DNA from: Bacteroidota bacterium
GTDB lineage: Bacteria > Bacteroidota > Bacteroidia > Flavobacteriales > Flavobacteriaceae
Length of the DNA stretch: 8,159 bases
Direction: 5' to 3'
Assembly (NCBI GenBank): GCA_024280815.1
Contig: JAJRPL010000371.1
Coordinates: forward strand, 1 to 8,159
Shown here: positions 1-6,653 of the stretch, piece by piece
Numbering within the stretch: position 1 is the stretch's first letter
Layout: every line of letters starts with the position of its first letter
Translations under genes and position numbers: made by a program
The notes under the pieces: model-generated
What the model saw: the letters and a program-made list of their open reading frames with translations, nothing else
Told to the model about the DNA's origin: nothing
Database searches by the model: none

Positions 1-175
1 AAGTTATAATTGCTCTTAAGGCTATCTTAATAAAAACTAAGTAACCTTTTAAACTCTTCTTTTTATATGTTTTACTAGACAATAAAAAAAGTTCAAAAGC
101 CAATAAAGAACCTACACCAACACCATTATACTTTATATTATTTAACTCTTCTTCTAATTTGGTATAATTAGTCAT
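1..175 (-). CDS. N-terminal fragment of an unrecognised protein (runs off left edge)
   Basis: An ATG at 175 opens a frame that stays open to the window edge, giving 58 codons that begin MTNYTKLEEELNNIKYNGVG. The ATG lies inside the last codons of the flippase gene, so start and upstream stop overlap as ATGACTAA (8 bases). This is the same arrangement as two other junctions in the operon and supports a real gene. The fragment has a charged N-terminus, then a Gly/Val/Leu-rich stretch (about residues 18-33) and a Lys-rich segment. I do not recognise the family from this much. Its place just after a Wzx flippase, and a loose resemblance to the N-terminal region of some surface-carbohydrate or capsule biosynthesis proteins, make a glycan-assembly or transferase protein possible. 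That is inference only. Confidence 0.6.
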   Translation of the reverse strand, partial: MTNYTKLEEELNNIKYNGVGVGSLLAFELFLLSSKTYKKKSLKGYLVFIKIALRAIIT

Positions 176-1427
176 CTTTTAATTTATAAATTAAAAAATA
201 TACACTTAAAGTGATTTGAACCAAACTACCAATGATAATACCTTGAGGAAAGTAGACTAAATTAAATTTATTAAAATGCAATTTTAACAATACATAACCA
301 AGCCCAATCAAAGCTCCTATAATTAAAGAAATGAGATAATATTTTTGTTTTTTAATGACATTATAATAATTATTGACTAGCCCTAAAGATTGAATTACTG
401 GTATAAAAAATGCCCATTGGGCTGCTTTAATACCATGGCTATACTTCGGTAATATTAAAGGGATAATATAAGGCACTACAATTGCTCCAATAATTGCAAT
501 ACTTAACAATAAGCCAAATTGAAAAAATGTAGGTTTTTTGACTTGACTTAAAATTTCGTTTTTACCTAAGCCTTTACCAGATTGAATAGCCATTCGTGGG
601 TAAACTACTTGATTAAAAGCTACGGGTATGACTCCTATAGCTCCGTTAATAATATTCACCAACGCATAATAACCAAATTGCAGAGCACCGCCTACAGAAA
701 ATAAAATATTGTTTTGAATGGTTGACCAAAGAGGGCGAACTTGACCAACAGCATATATTGGTATTCCAACTTTTAACAACACTTTAAATGAATTCAAATC
801 TATTTTGGGTTTAATTTTAAGAGGTCTAAAGTAATATAATAATAAAAACCTTATAATTATCAAAATTACTGCTCTACCCAACAGCCCATAAAAAGAAAAA
901 TAATAAACTAATAAAACTGTAATGATATTTACAATAGCAGATATAATATTTATTTTTGATAATAACTCAAAATCACTATTTGTTCTGTATAAGACTGGTA
1001 AATAAGCATTATTCATAATGTGAAAAAAACCAAGAATTGTATAAGTTGCATAAACCAACGTATTATTAAAATCGTTTTGATTAAAAAAGTTTTTTATTGC
1101 TAAAAAAGAAAACAATAAAAATGCAATACTGCCTACAAATAAACTAATCCAAAAACCTGTATTGGCATAATCATCAACCAATTCTTTATTTCCTTTTCCT
1201 AGTTGGTATGGTAACTCTCTTCCTAGTCCATTGATTGTACCTAGATGCCCTAACATGACATAGCCTAAAAAAATACCTACACCAGAAAATAGCCCATAAA
1301 TTTCAGGAGCAATTATTCTAACGACTAAAAAACCTGCAATTAACCGTAATACATTATAAATTACTTGGGCACTTGCAAATTTTACAAGTACTTTACCAAA
1401 ATCACCAAGATTCAACTTTTTAAGCAA
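168..1427 (-). CDS. Wzx-type polysaccharide flippase (MOP/MATE-like exporter)
   Basis: A 419-residue, very hydrophobic polytopic inner-membrane protein with about 12 predicted membrane segments, the usual size and shape for a Wzx O-antigen or lipid-linked glycan flippase. The N-terminal helix region (about residues 17-40, with RLIAGFLVVRIIAPEIYG) and the following GVGIFLGYVMLGHLG segment look like the Wzx branch of the MOP superfamily. Its role would be to move an undecaprenyl-diphosphate-linked oligosaccharide across the inner membrane. Position directly after the pseudaminic acid genes suggests that the unit contains this sugar. The start is TTG at 1427: there is no in-frame ATG until residue 58, inside the membrane domain, and an in-frame TAA lies at 1440-1442. 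TTG at 1415 (residue 5) is the only other near choice. The TTG overlaps the pseI stop by 8 bases. Substrate specificity cannot be read from sequence. Confidence 0.88.
   Translation of the reverse strand: MLKKLNLGDFGKVLVKFASAQVIYNVLRLIAGFLVVRIIAPEIYGLFSGVGIFLGYVMLGHLGTINGLGRELPYQLGKGNKELVDDYANTGFWISLFVGSIAFLLFSFLAIKNFFNQNDFNNTLVYATYTILGFFHIMNNAYLPVLYRTNSDFELLSKINIISAIVNIITVLLVYYFSFYGLLGRAVILIIIRFLLLYYFRPLKIKPKIDLNSFKVLLKVGIPIYAVGQVRPLWSTIQNNILFSVGGALQFGYYALVNIINGAIGVIPVAFNQVVYPRMAIQSGKGLGKNEILSQVKKPTFFQFGLLLSIAIIGAIVVPYIIPLILPKYSHGIKAAQWAFFIPVIQSLGLVNNYYNVIKKQKYYLISLIIGALIGLGYVLLKLHFNKFNLVYFPQGIIIGSLVQITLSVYFLIYKLKDD
1420..1427 (-). other. Start/stop overlap TTGCTTAA (pseI stop, flippase TTG start)
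   Basis: The pseI stop TAA lies within the first codons of the flippase gene, which begins with TTG. This overlap decides the flippase start, because no ATG is available before residue 58. It suggests translational coupling or reinitiation. No Shine-Dalgarno sequence is evident upstream; the preceding bases are an A-rich run. Confidence 0.65.
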
Positions 1428-2457
1428 AGTGTTCTTTTTTTAAGGGTGTTCCTTGTTCAATATCTGATTTGAATTTTTTCCCTAATATATTATTATAAAT
1501 TTTTGGGTGTAACCCATAGCCAGGTCTAATTGAACGAACATTCTTCTTGGTAATTATTTCATTTCTTTTTACATTTTCAACTACAAATAATGATCTTGAA
1601 AATTCTCTACTTTTCTTCTTCTTTTCTGTCATTTCATAGTCTACTTTTCCCATGAATTTTTCAGCTAAACGAACAGCATCTACCATTTGTTTAAATTCAT
1701 TTTCATTTAAGGAGAAATGGGCATCGGCACCACCAATTTTTTTATCTAAAATAAAATGTTTTTCTATAACTTTAGCACCTAATGCCGTAGCTATCATAGG
1801 CCCTTCTATACCCATTGTGTGGTCTGACAAACCTGATTTTACACCAAACCGTAAAGAAATATCTGGAATGGTAAGCAAATTAGCATCTTCTGGAGCTGCA
1901 GGATAGGCAGAAGTGCATTTTAAAATTGTAATATCTGAATTGCCTACATTTTTACAGGTTTTTATTGCTAATTCAATATCTTCAATGGTTGCTATTCCTG
2001 TAGATATTATTATTGGTTTGCCTTTAGAAGCCACATATTTTATTAATGGAATGTCCGTAATTTCAAATGAAGCAATTTTATAGATTGGGCAATCTAATTC
2101 TTCTAATAAGTCAACAGCTGAAAAGTCAAATGGTGATGAAAAACAAACCAATCCTATCTTCTTTGCGGTTTTAAACAACTCATCATGCCATGCCCAAGGT
2201 AAAGCTGCTTCTTTGTATAAATCATACAAATACTGCCCATCCCAATGAGTGCCTTGATTAATTTTAAAATGTTTTTGTGTACCATTAAAAGTAATGGTAT
2301 CTGCGGTATAGGTTTGTAACTTTATAGCATCTGCTCCAGCTCTTTTTGCAGCCCTAATAGTCTCTTTTGCTATTTCTATATCATGTCCGTGATTTGCTGA
2401 TAGTTCAGCAATTATAAAGACTGCTTCTGTACCTAATTTAAAATTATCTATTTTCAT
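1420..2457 (-). CDS. pseI: Pseudaminic acid synthase
   Basis: A 345-residue, full-length member of the NeuB/PseI family. It condenses 2,4-diacetamido-2,4,6-trideoxy-L-altrose with phosphoenolpyruvate to give pseudaminic acid in the cytosol. The TIM-barrel domain (about 10-270) carries the family residues in order: AELSANH (E18, H23), KLQTYTADT (K47, Q49), SSPFD (107-111), YKIASFE (K127, S130, E132), ISTG (151-154), KCTSAYP (180-186), SDHT (211-214) and EKHF (232-235). The two His in SDHT and EKHF correspond to the metal ligands known in NeuB. A C-terminal antifreeze/SAF domain (about 285-345) has SRSL and RPGYGLHP. The AELSANH and QTYTADT forms are typical of PseI rather than NeuB or LegI. 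The ATG at 2457 overlaps the preceding stop as ATGA. Sampled lines are less AT-rich than those of the gene upstream. Confidence 0.95.
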   Translation of the reverse strand: MKIDNFKLGTEAVFIIAELSANHGHDIEIAKETIRAAKRAGADAIKLQTYTADTITFNGTQKHFKINQGTHWDGQYLYDLYKEAALPWAWHDELFKTAKKIGLVCFSSPFDFSAVDLLEELDCPIYKIASFEITDIPLIKYVASKGKPIIISTGIATIEDIELAIKTCKNVGNSDITILKCTSAYPAAPEDANLLTIPDISLRFGVKSGLSDHTMGIEGPMIATALGAKVIEKHFILDKKIGGADAHFSLNENEFKQMVDAVRLAEKFMGKVDYEMTEKKKKSREFSRSLFVVENVKRNEIITKKNVRSIRPGYGLHPKIYNNILGKKFKSDIEQGTPLKKEHFA

Positions 2458-3914
2458 TTCTCTTTTTTATAAATATAACTATCAATCCCTTCAATTATAT
2501 CTTCTTTATAAAAAGAAAATTTATTCTTTTCAAATAACGTAACAGATGACTTATTTGTTTTTTTTATATATGCATAAATTGGCAAACTATTTTTTTGAAA
2601 ATAGTTACTTACAGCCAATTTTAAACTTTCTGATGCTAATCCTTTCCCTCTGTAACTATTAGAAATTGATATACCTATAACAGAATAATCTTCTTTTATA
2701 TTAAATCTAATCTGCCCTATTGAATTGTTTTGAAATTCAATGATATAAAATAATACATCATTTTTTTTTATCTGTTTAGAAAACCATTCTTTATGCTCAT
2801 TAAGTTCAATTTTATTCGTGTTATATGAGTTTAACCTTACAATTGATTCATTGGATAGATTAAATACAAATGTCATATCTACATCACAAGCTTTCCTTAT
2901 TGTTATAGAATTAAACTTAAACAATTCTAGTATATTATTCTTTATTGAATTATTAAAAAAATTAAGTAATTTTAATTGTTGTGTCTTTAATTTTCCTGAA
3001 GTATTTATAGCCTCAATAAGACCACCCAAGCTTTCGAAATTAAAAATATTATAATTTTCAACTCCAGTTACAGAATTATTACTAATAAACCCTTGATAAA
3101 TTCTTTTTTGATTATCAACAAAATAACCCAAAATCATTGGAATACCAAGTGATGCTAATTCAATACTTGTATTACTTGCAGGAACAATGGCTAAATCTAT
3201 ACTCTTCATTAATTTAAAAACTTCTACCTCACTTAAATTATTAACTATTTTTAATCTAGTATCCTCTAAACTGAAAATTGTATTATTTTTATATGCAGCA
3301 CCAAGTACTATATTTATGGTTTTAATAAAATCAAGTTTTAGTACTTCTTTTGCTACTTTATAAGAAAAATCATAACTGTCTGCCCCACCAAAAGATATAA
3401 ATATATTTTCAATCTTTTTACTTTTAATTGCCTTATTTCTATTGAATTCTATAAATGATTTTCTAAGTAAAGCAAAATTTAAACCTAAGGCTAACTTTGT
3501 ACCTTCTTCAATTTTATAATCACTCTCTTTAACACCTGGGCAATGATTTATTACTAAATCTGCTACTTGTTTTCCTTCTACTAAATCGTCTATATAGACT
3601 AATTTATAATTTAGTTCTTTAATTTTTTTCTGATAACCTTTAGTAAAGCTATACCCATCAAGTACAATTATAGAATCTGTTGTATAGTTTTCTTTAAACC
3701 AATTAGGTTCATCTACTAAGGTAACTGTGGCAGGAATAAAAGTATAATCGAATCCTGACTCTTTGATTGGAGAAATTGTGGTACTTGTTCTTACTACAAA
3801 CTCAATACCGAACTTTCTCTTTAATATATCAGCTAGTGCTAGACCTCTATAAATATGACCTAAGCCAATATCAGAATCCCCATCTAAACGAATAACTACT
3901 TTTTTCAAGTTCAT
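2454..3914 (-). CDS. pseG-pseH: Bifunctional PseG-PseH: UDP-sugar hydrolase fused to N-acetyltransferase
   Basis: 486 residues with two domains that are separate genes in the classic Campylobacter/Helicobacter pathway. Residues 1 to about 330 are PseG, a GT-B-fold hydrolase that removes UDP from UDP-2,4-diacetamido-2,4,6-trideoxy-beta-L-altropyranose. Visible signs are the GLGHIYR loop (H20 matches the catalytic His of PseG), VLDGYSF and YIDDL (84-111), SFGGADSY (174-181) and the nucleotide-binding ASNTSIELASLGIP (246-259). Residues about 337-480 are a GNAT acetyltransferase with an N-terminal VRLNSYN region (359-365), EHKEWF (373-378), the acetyl-CoA loop RGKGLA (422-427) and KKTNKSS...FEKNKF (451-466). 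It would catalyse the PseH step, N-acetylation of the 4-amino-UDP-sugar, which precedes hydrolysis. The fusion thus joins two successive steps. The linker around 2941-3000 is extremely AT-rich. The ATG overlaps the upstream stop by one base (TAATG). Confidence 0.92.
   Translation of the reverse strand: MNLKKVVIRLDGDSDIGLGHIYRGLALADILKRKFGIEFVVRTSTTISPIKESGFDYTFIPATVTLVDEPNWFKENYTTDSIIVLDGYSFTKGYQKKIKELNYKLVYIDDLVEGKQVADLVINHCPGVKESDYKIEEGTKLALGLNFALLRKSFIEFNRNKAIKSKKIENIFISFGGADSYDFSYKVAKEVLKLDFIKTINIVLGAAYKNNTIFSLEDTRLKIVNNLSEVEVFKLMKSIDLAIVPASNTSIELASLGIPMILGYFVDNQKRIYQGFISNNSVTGVENYNIFNFESLGGLIEAINTSGKLKTQQLKLLNFFNNSIKNNILELFKFNSITIRKACDVDMTFVFNLSNESIVRLNSYNTNKIELNEHKEWFSKQIKKNDVLFYIIEFQNNSIGQIRFNIKEDYSVIGISISNSYRGKGLASESLKLAVSNYFQKNSLPIYAYIKKTNKSSVTLFEKNKFSFYKEDIIEGIDSYIYKKEK
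2761..2769 (-). repeat. Run of nine A (coding strand) inside the PseH domain
   Basis: Nine consecutive T on the plus strand read as A9 in the coding strand and encode the Lys-Lys and part of Asn at residues 383-385 of the PseG-PseH fusion. Runs of this length can slip during replication or transcription. A one-base change would truncate the acetyltransferase domain and leave the PseG domain intact. In such an AT-rich genome the run may also be chance. Confidence 0.7.
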
Positions 3915-5695
3915 TAATTAATTTTTGTCACTCTATTCAAAGTATCTATTAATTTTTGATTCGTTTTGTAAGTTAAGGTTAATTTGGAATTAATTTCTAC
4001 TACATCCTTATTAGCATCTAAAAAATTAAATAATTCTTTTAAAGAGTATACTGTCCCTTTTTCTACAAAATGATTTTCAATTTCATTGAACATAATTAAA
4101 TCTTCTTCATAATCCAATGTTAAGCGATAATCTCTAACTAATTCTTGTGGTAAATCAACAAAATTTAATTTAAAATATTCAGGATTATTTTGAAAATACC
4201 ATGTCATATATTCTGAATAATCTGCTTTCGGGAAATGTCCTTGTATTATTTCTAGTGCTTGAGAATTAATTATTTCTAGATTAGTACCTACAGCCGCTTT
4301 ACTAGCTACTGTATAATCTGCACCTGTTTCAAAATGTGATTTTAATAATATCTGTAATATCTCATTAGAAATGAAAGGCATATCACCAGTTACACGAACA
4401 ATGATGTCAATTTTTAAATCTCTAATAATATATAAATACCGTTTAATAACATCATCAGGGTCTCCTTTATGAAAAATCACATTATCTCTGTAAGTATGAT
4501 TCACCAAAGCCGCATCACTTTCTAAATTAGAAGTTGCAATTATGGTATGATTAATATTTTCAAATTTTAATGCGTTTTTTATACAATATTCAATAGATGT
4601 CAAATCTCCTATCTTTTTTAATGCCTTACTTTTTAATCGTGATGATTTAAATCTTACTGCAATAATTGTAGCAATCGTAACTTTTTTAAGGTCTTCTTTA
4701 AGGATAGTTTCGTTGGCACTCTTATTCGTTGTTAAAATATTTCCGTTAAATATGAGTTTCTCTAATTGAGATGTATTTAGTCCTTTTTCATCTGTTCTTT
4801 TAAAATCAAAATCATCCCATGATAATAAATCACCTCTGTTTTTATCTGTATTTAGTACTGGTATTTGCTCACTTTTTTCTAAATAAATTATTTCTTCCGG
4901 TGTAATAAATTCTTTTTTAACTAAACTAGAGTATCTCTTTAAGTTAGAGATGTATGTTTTATATTTATCTACTGTTAAAGAAGAATAATGATCATATTTT
5001 GTTTCTAAGACACTATGCTTAATGTGCTTTTCTATCATGTTTACTCCTAAAGTAGCAGCAAAAACAGGAAGCCAAAGAGCATCTTCATCATTGGCATCAA
5101 TATGGTCTGCAAAAACCAATTCATTGTTAAAACTATTTTGAATTGCTTTTATTTTTACCAAGCCTGAATCTTCTAATTTAGTAGGGTAACCTTGAAAACC
5201 AATTTGCAATAAAATTTCAACACCTTCCAGAAATTTATTAAACTTGGAGACAACGTTTTTAATTTCATTAATTTCAAAACCACTAACATTTAATATTATC
5301 TTTTTGTCTTTTAAATCTAGTTCAGTCAAAGCCTTTAATATATTTTTATTCAATAAAATTGAAGCTTGTAGTTTTAACCCATATATTTTATCAAAATTAT
5401 TTTTTATAACTTCAATACTATAACTATCAAAAACATCTATCCAAATATCTTTATGATTAGCAGCTTGATCAATAATAGTTGTCCATTGGTCATGATTAAA
5501 ATATAGCTCTTCATAGACATGATACCAAGAAAAATCTGATAATGCTATTTGGTCATATTTAAAGGGTTGAAATTTAATTCCTGTATTCTGATTAAAGTCT
5601 TTAAATTCTTCGACTAAAGATTTTAGATAATCAAAACTTCCTCCATGGGTATTAGCCACTTCAATTATATTATATATCATATTTTGTCTATTCAT
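3914..5695 (-). CDS. Fusion of NeuB/SpsE-like synthase domain and SpsF-like cytidylyltransferase
   Basis: 593 residues. The first part (about 7-265) is a divergent sialic-acid-synthase-type barrel: EVANTHGG (E12, H17), KFQPF (K41, Q43), VFDSYS (88-93), LQIGFQGYP (163-171), ADHID (D197, H198) and EKHI (222-225). A SAF-like segment follows (about 270-335). From about 338 a nucleotidyltransferase of the CTP_transf_3/SpsF type begins: AVRFKSSRLKSKAL (346-359), IIATSN (385-390), GDPDDVIKRY (411-420) and RVTGDMPF (434-441, D438 a likely metal ligand). No RGGSKR loop of NeuA/PseF is present. The context makes CMP activation of pseudaminic acid the likely role of the C-terminal half, since no other PseF candidate lies here. 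The function of the N-terminal half is uncertain. I chose ATG 5695, which overlaps the upstream TAG by 8 bases; TTG 5698 would add one residue and ATG 5680 would remove five. Confidence 0.87.
   Translation of the reverse strand: MNRQNMIYNIIEVANTHGGSFDYLKSLVEEFKDFNQNTGIKFQPFKYDQIALSDFSWYHVYEELYFNHDQWTTIIDQAANHKDIWIDVFDSYSIEVIKNNFDKIYGLKLQASILLNKNILKALTELDLKDKKIILNVSGFEINEIKNVVSKFNKFLEGVEILLQIGFQGYPTKLEDSGLVKIKAIQNSFNNELVFADHIDANDEDALWLPVFAATLGVNMIEKHIKHSVLETKYDHYSSLTVDKYKTYISNLKRYSSLVKKEFITPEEIIYLEKSEQIPVLNTDKNRGDLLSWDDFDFKRTDEKGLNTSQLEKLIFNGNILTTNKSANETILKEDLKKVTIATIIAVRFKSSRLKSKALKKIGDLTSIEYCIKNALKFENINHTIIATSNLESDAALVNHTYRDNVIFHKGDPDDVIKRYLYIIRDLKIDIIVRVTGDMPFISNEILQILLKSHFETGADYTVASKAAVGTNLEIINSQALEIIQGHFPKADYSEYMTWYFQNNPEYFKLNFVDLPQELVRDYRLTLDYEEDLIMFNEIENHFVEKGTVYSLKELFNFLDANKDVVEINSKLTLTYKTNQKLIDTLNRVTKIN
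5688..5695 (-). other. Start/stop overlap ATGAATAG (SGNH-like stop, NeuB-SpsF fusion start)
   Basis: The TAG of the SGNH-like gene lies within the opening codons of the fusion gene. A TTG sits just before the ATG (5696-5698), but the ATG gives the same 8-base overlap as the junctions at 168-175 and 1420-1427, so it is preferred. Confidence 0.65.
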
Positions 5696-6647
5696 CAAGT
5701 AGGTTACTTTTTGTTTTTTCTACAATAAAACCATTTTTAGCAATTCTATCAATTAAATTATGAGTGACTATTCTAGCTCCTACTGTATTTAAATGATCAA
5801 TATTTCTAAAATATTTATTCTTTAAACTCAAATTGTTTGGAATAAATCTATACCTCGATTTTAATTTATTCAATGCAGTTTTATATGCCTTCGTATAAGC
5901 TTCACTAAAATATTCGTCAAGCATATTTGTAGGTAATTCATAATAAACTATCTCTATACCCATATCTCGTAACCTATTTGAATATTTAATCATATATTCA
6001 AATTTTATCTGATTGAACCTTTCTTTTTTTAAAGGTAGATATAAATGTCTAGAGTTATGAATTATTTTATCATTATTGGCTATTGTGGAAGCTAAAAACC
6101 CTTTAGATTTCATCAATTCCTTTGACTTAATTCCCTTTTTCCAATTGAAAAGATTATGCACTCCTTTTTTTACACTCTTCATTAAAAAGTCAAAATATTT
6201 GAACTCAAAATTATACCTAGTGATAATTTTTTCATTTGATATTGGTCTCTGCAAATATCTATGAATAGGGTAAACTTTAAAATTATCCGCTTGACTTGAG
6301 AAAGTCATTGGTGAAACTAATATAAATATTGATTTAGGTTTTGATTTAACAAACTCTAAATAGTCATTTATTACTATTTCATAGAAATAAGGTCCTGCAG
6401 TAGCAATTCCTAAATTATATGCTTTTATATTATTCTTATCAAAAAGAGAAGGCATAATTCCTGAATAGCAATAAGAGTTACCTACAAAAAGAATATCAAG
6501 AGAATCAAACTTTGATTTTTGCTGTAAACTAATAATATTGTTATTACTAGTTATAGCTCTATCTAAGTTATCAAATTTACTTAATATTAGGATTACTATT
6601 GAAAGTAAGATTAAGAATAGGCTTGTTTTAATAAAAAATTGTTTCAT
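5688..6647 (-). CDS. Membrane-anchored SGNH/DltD-like protein, probable partner of the MBOAT acyltransferase
   Basis: 319 residues with a short Lys-containing N-terminus and one hydrophobic segment (about 5-23), consistent with an inner-membrane anchor and a periplasmic domain. Residues 52-60 (ILFVGNSYC) fit block I of SGNH/GDSL hydrolases, with S58 the candidate nucleophile. Near the C-terminus FRNIDHLNTVGA fits the block V region, with H285. In the usual D-x-x-H the acid is three residues before His; here that position is N282, while D284 directly precedes the His. The gene follows the MBOAT gene after six bases. Pairs of MBOAT with an SGNH-like partner (DltB/DltD, AlgI/AlgJ, PatA/PatB) transfer acyl groups to extracytoplasmic glycans, so a role in O-acylation is inferred. 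Overall similarity to any named family is too weak to give a symbol, and a pure structural role is possible. Confidence 0.75.
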   Translation of the reverse strand: MKQFFIKTSLFLILLSIVILILSKFDNLDRAITSNNNIISLQQKSKFDSLDILFVGNSYCYSGIMPSLFDKNNIKAYNLGIATAGPYFYEIVINDYLEFVKSKPKSIFILVSPMTFSSQADNFKVYPIHRYLQRPISNEKIITRYNFEFKYFDFLMKSVKKGVHNLFNWKKGIKSKELMKSKGFLASTIANNDKIIHNSRHLYLPLKKERFNQIKFEYMIKYSNRLRDMGIEIVYYELPTNMLDEYFSEAYTKAYKTALNKLKSRYRFIPNNLSLKNKYFRNIDHLNTVGARIVTHNLIDRIAKNGFIVEKTKSNLLDE

Positions 6648-6653
6648 ATCAAT

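Noticed and set aside
1652..1906. Plus-strand open frame of 84 codons
   Set aside because: It lies entirely antisense to the conserved part of pseI, shows no family motif and is explained by the codon pattern of the opposite strand.
2818..3054. Plus-strand open frame of 78 codons
   Set aside because: Antisense to the PseG-PseH gene; low-complexity composition and no recognisable domain.
1420..3914. Legionaminic or N-acetylneuraminic acid pathway instead of pseudaminic acid
   Set aside because: The hydrolase is of PseG type rather than a NeuC/LegG-type hydrolysing epimerase, and the synthase has PseI-like AELSANH and QTYTADT motifs. Final proof would need PseB and PseC, which are not in the window.
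3912..3926. TTAATTAATTAA-like repeat at the fusion/PseG junction as an operator
   Set aside because: It consists of the overlapping stop and start codons with the preceding Ile-Asn codons; no symmetric site or promoter is needed to explain it.
5696..5698. TTG at 5698 as start of the NeuB-like/SpsF-like gene
   Set aside because: An ATG follows directly at 5695 and gives the same 8-base overlap seen at other junctions; the TTG adds only one residue.
6076..6264. Plus-strand open frame of 62 codons
   Set aside because: Antisense to the SGNH-like gene, short, and without neighbours or signals that support expression.
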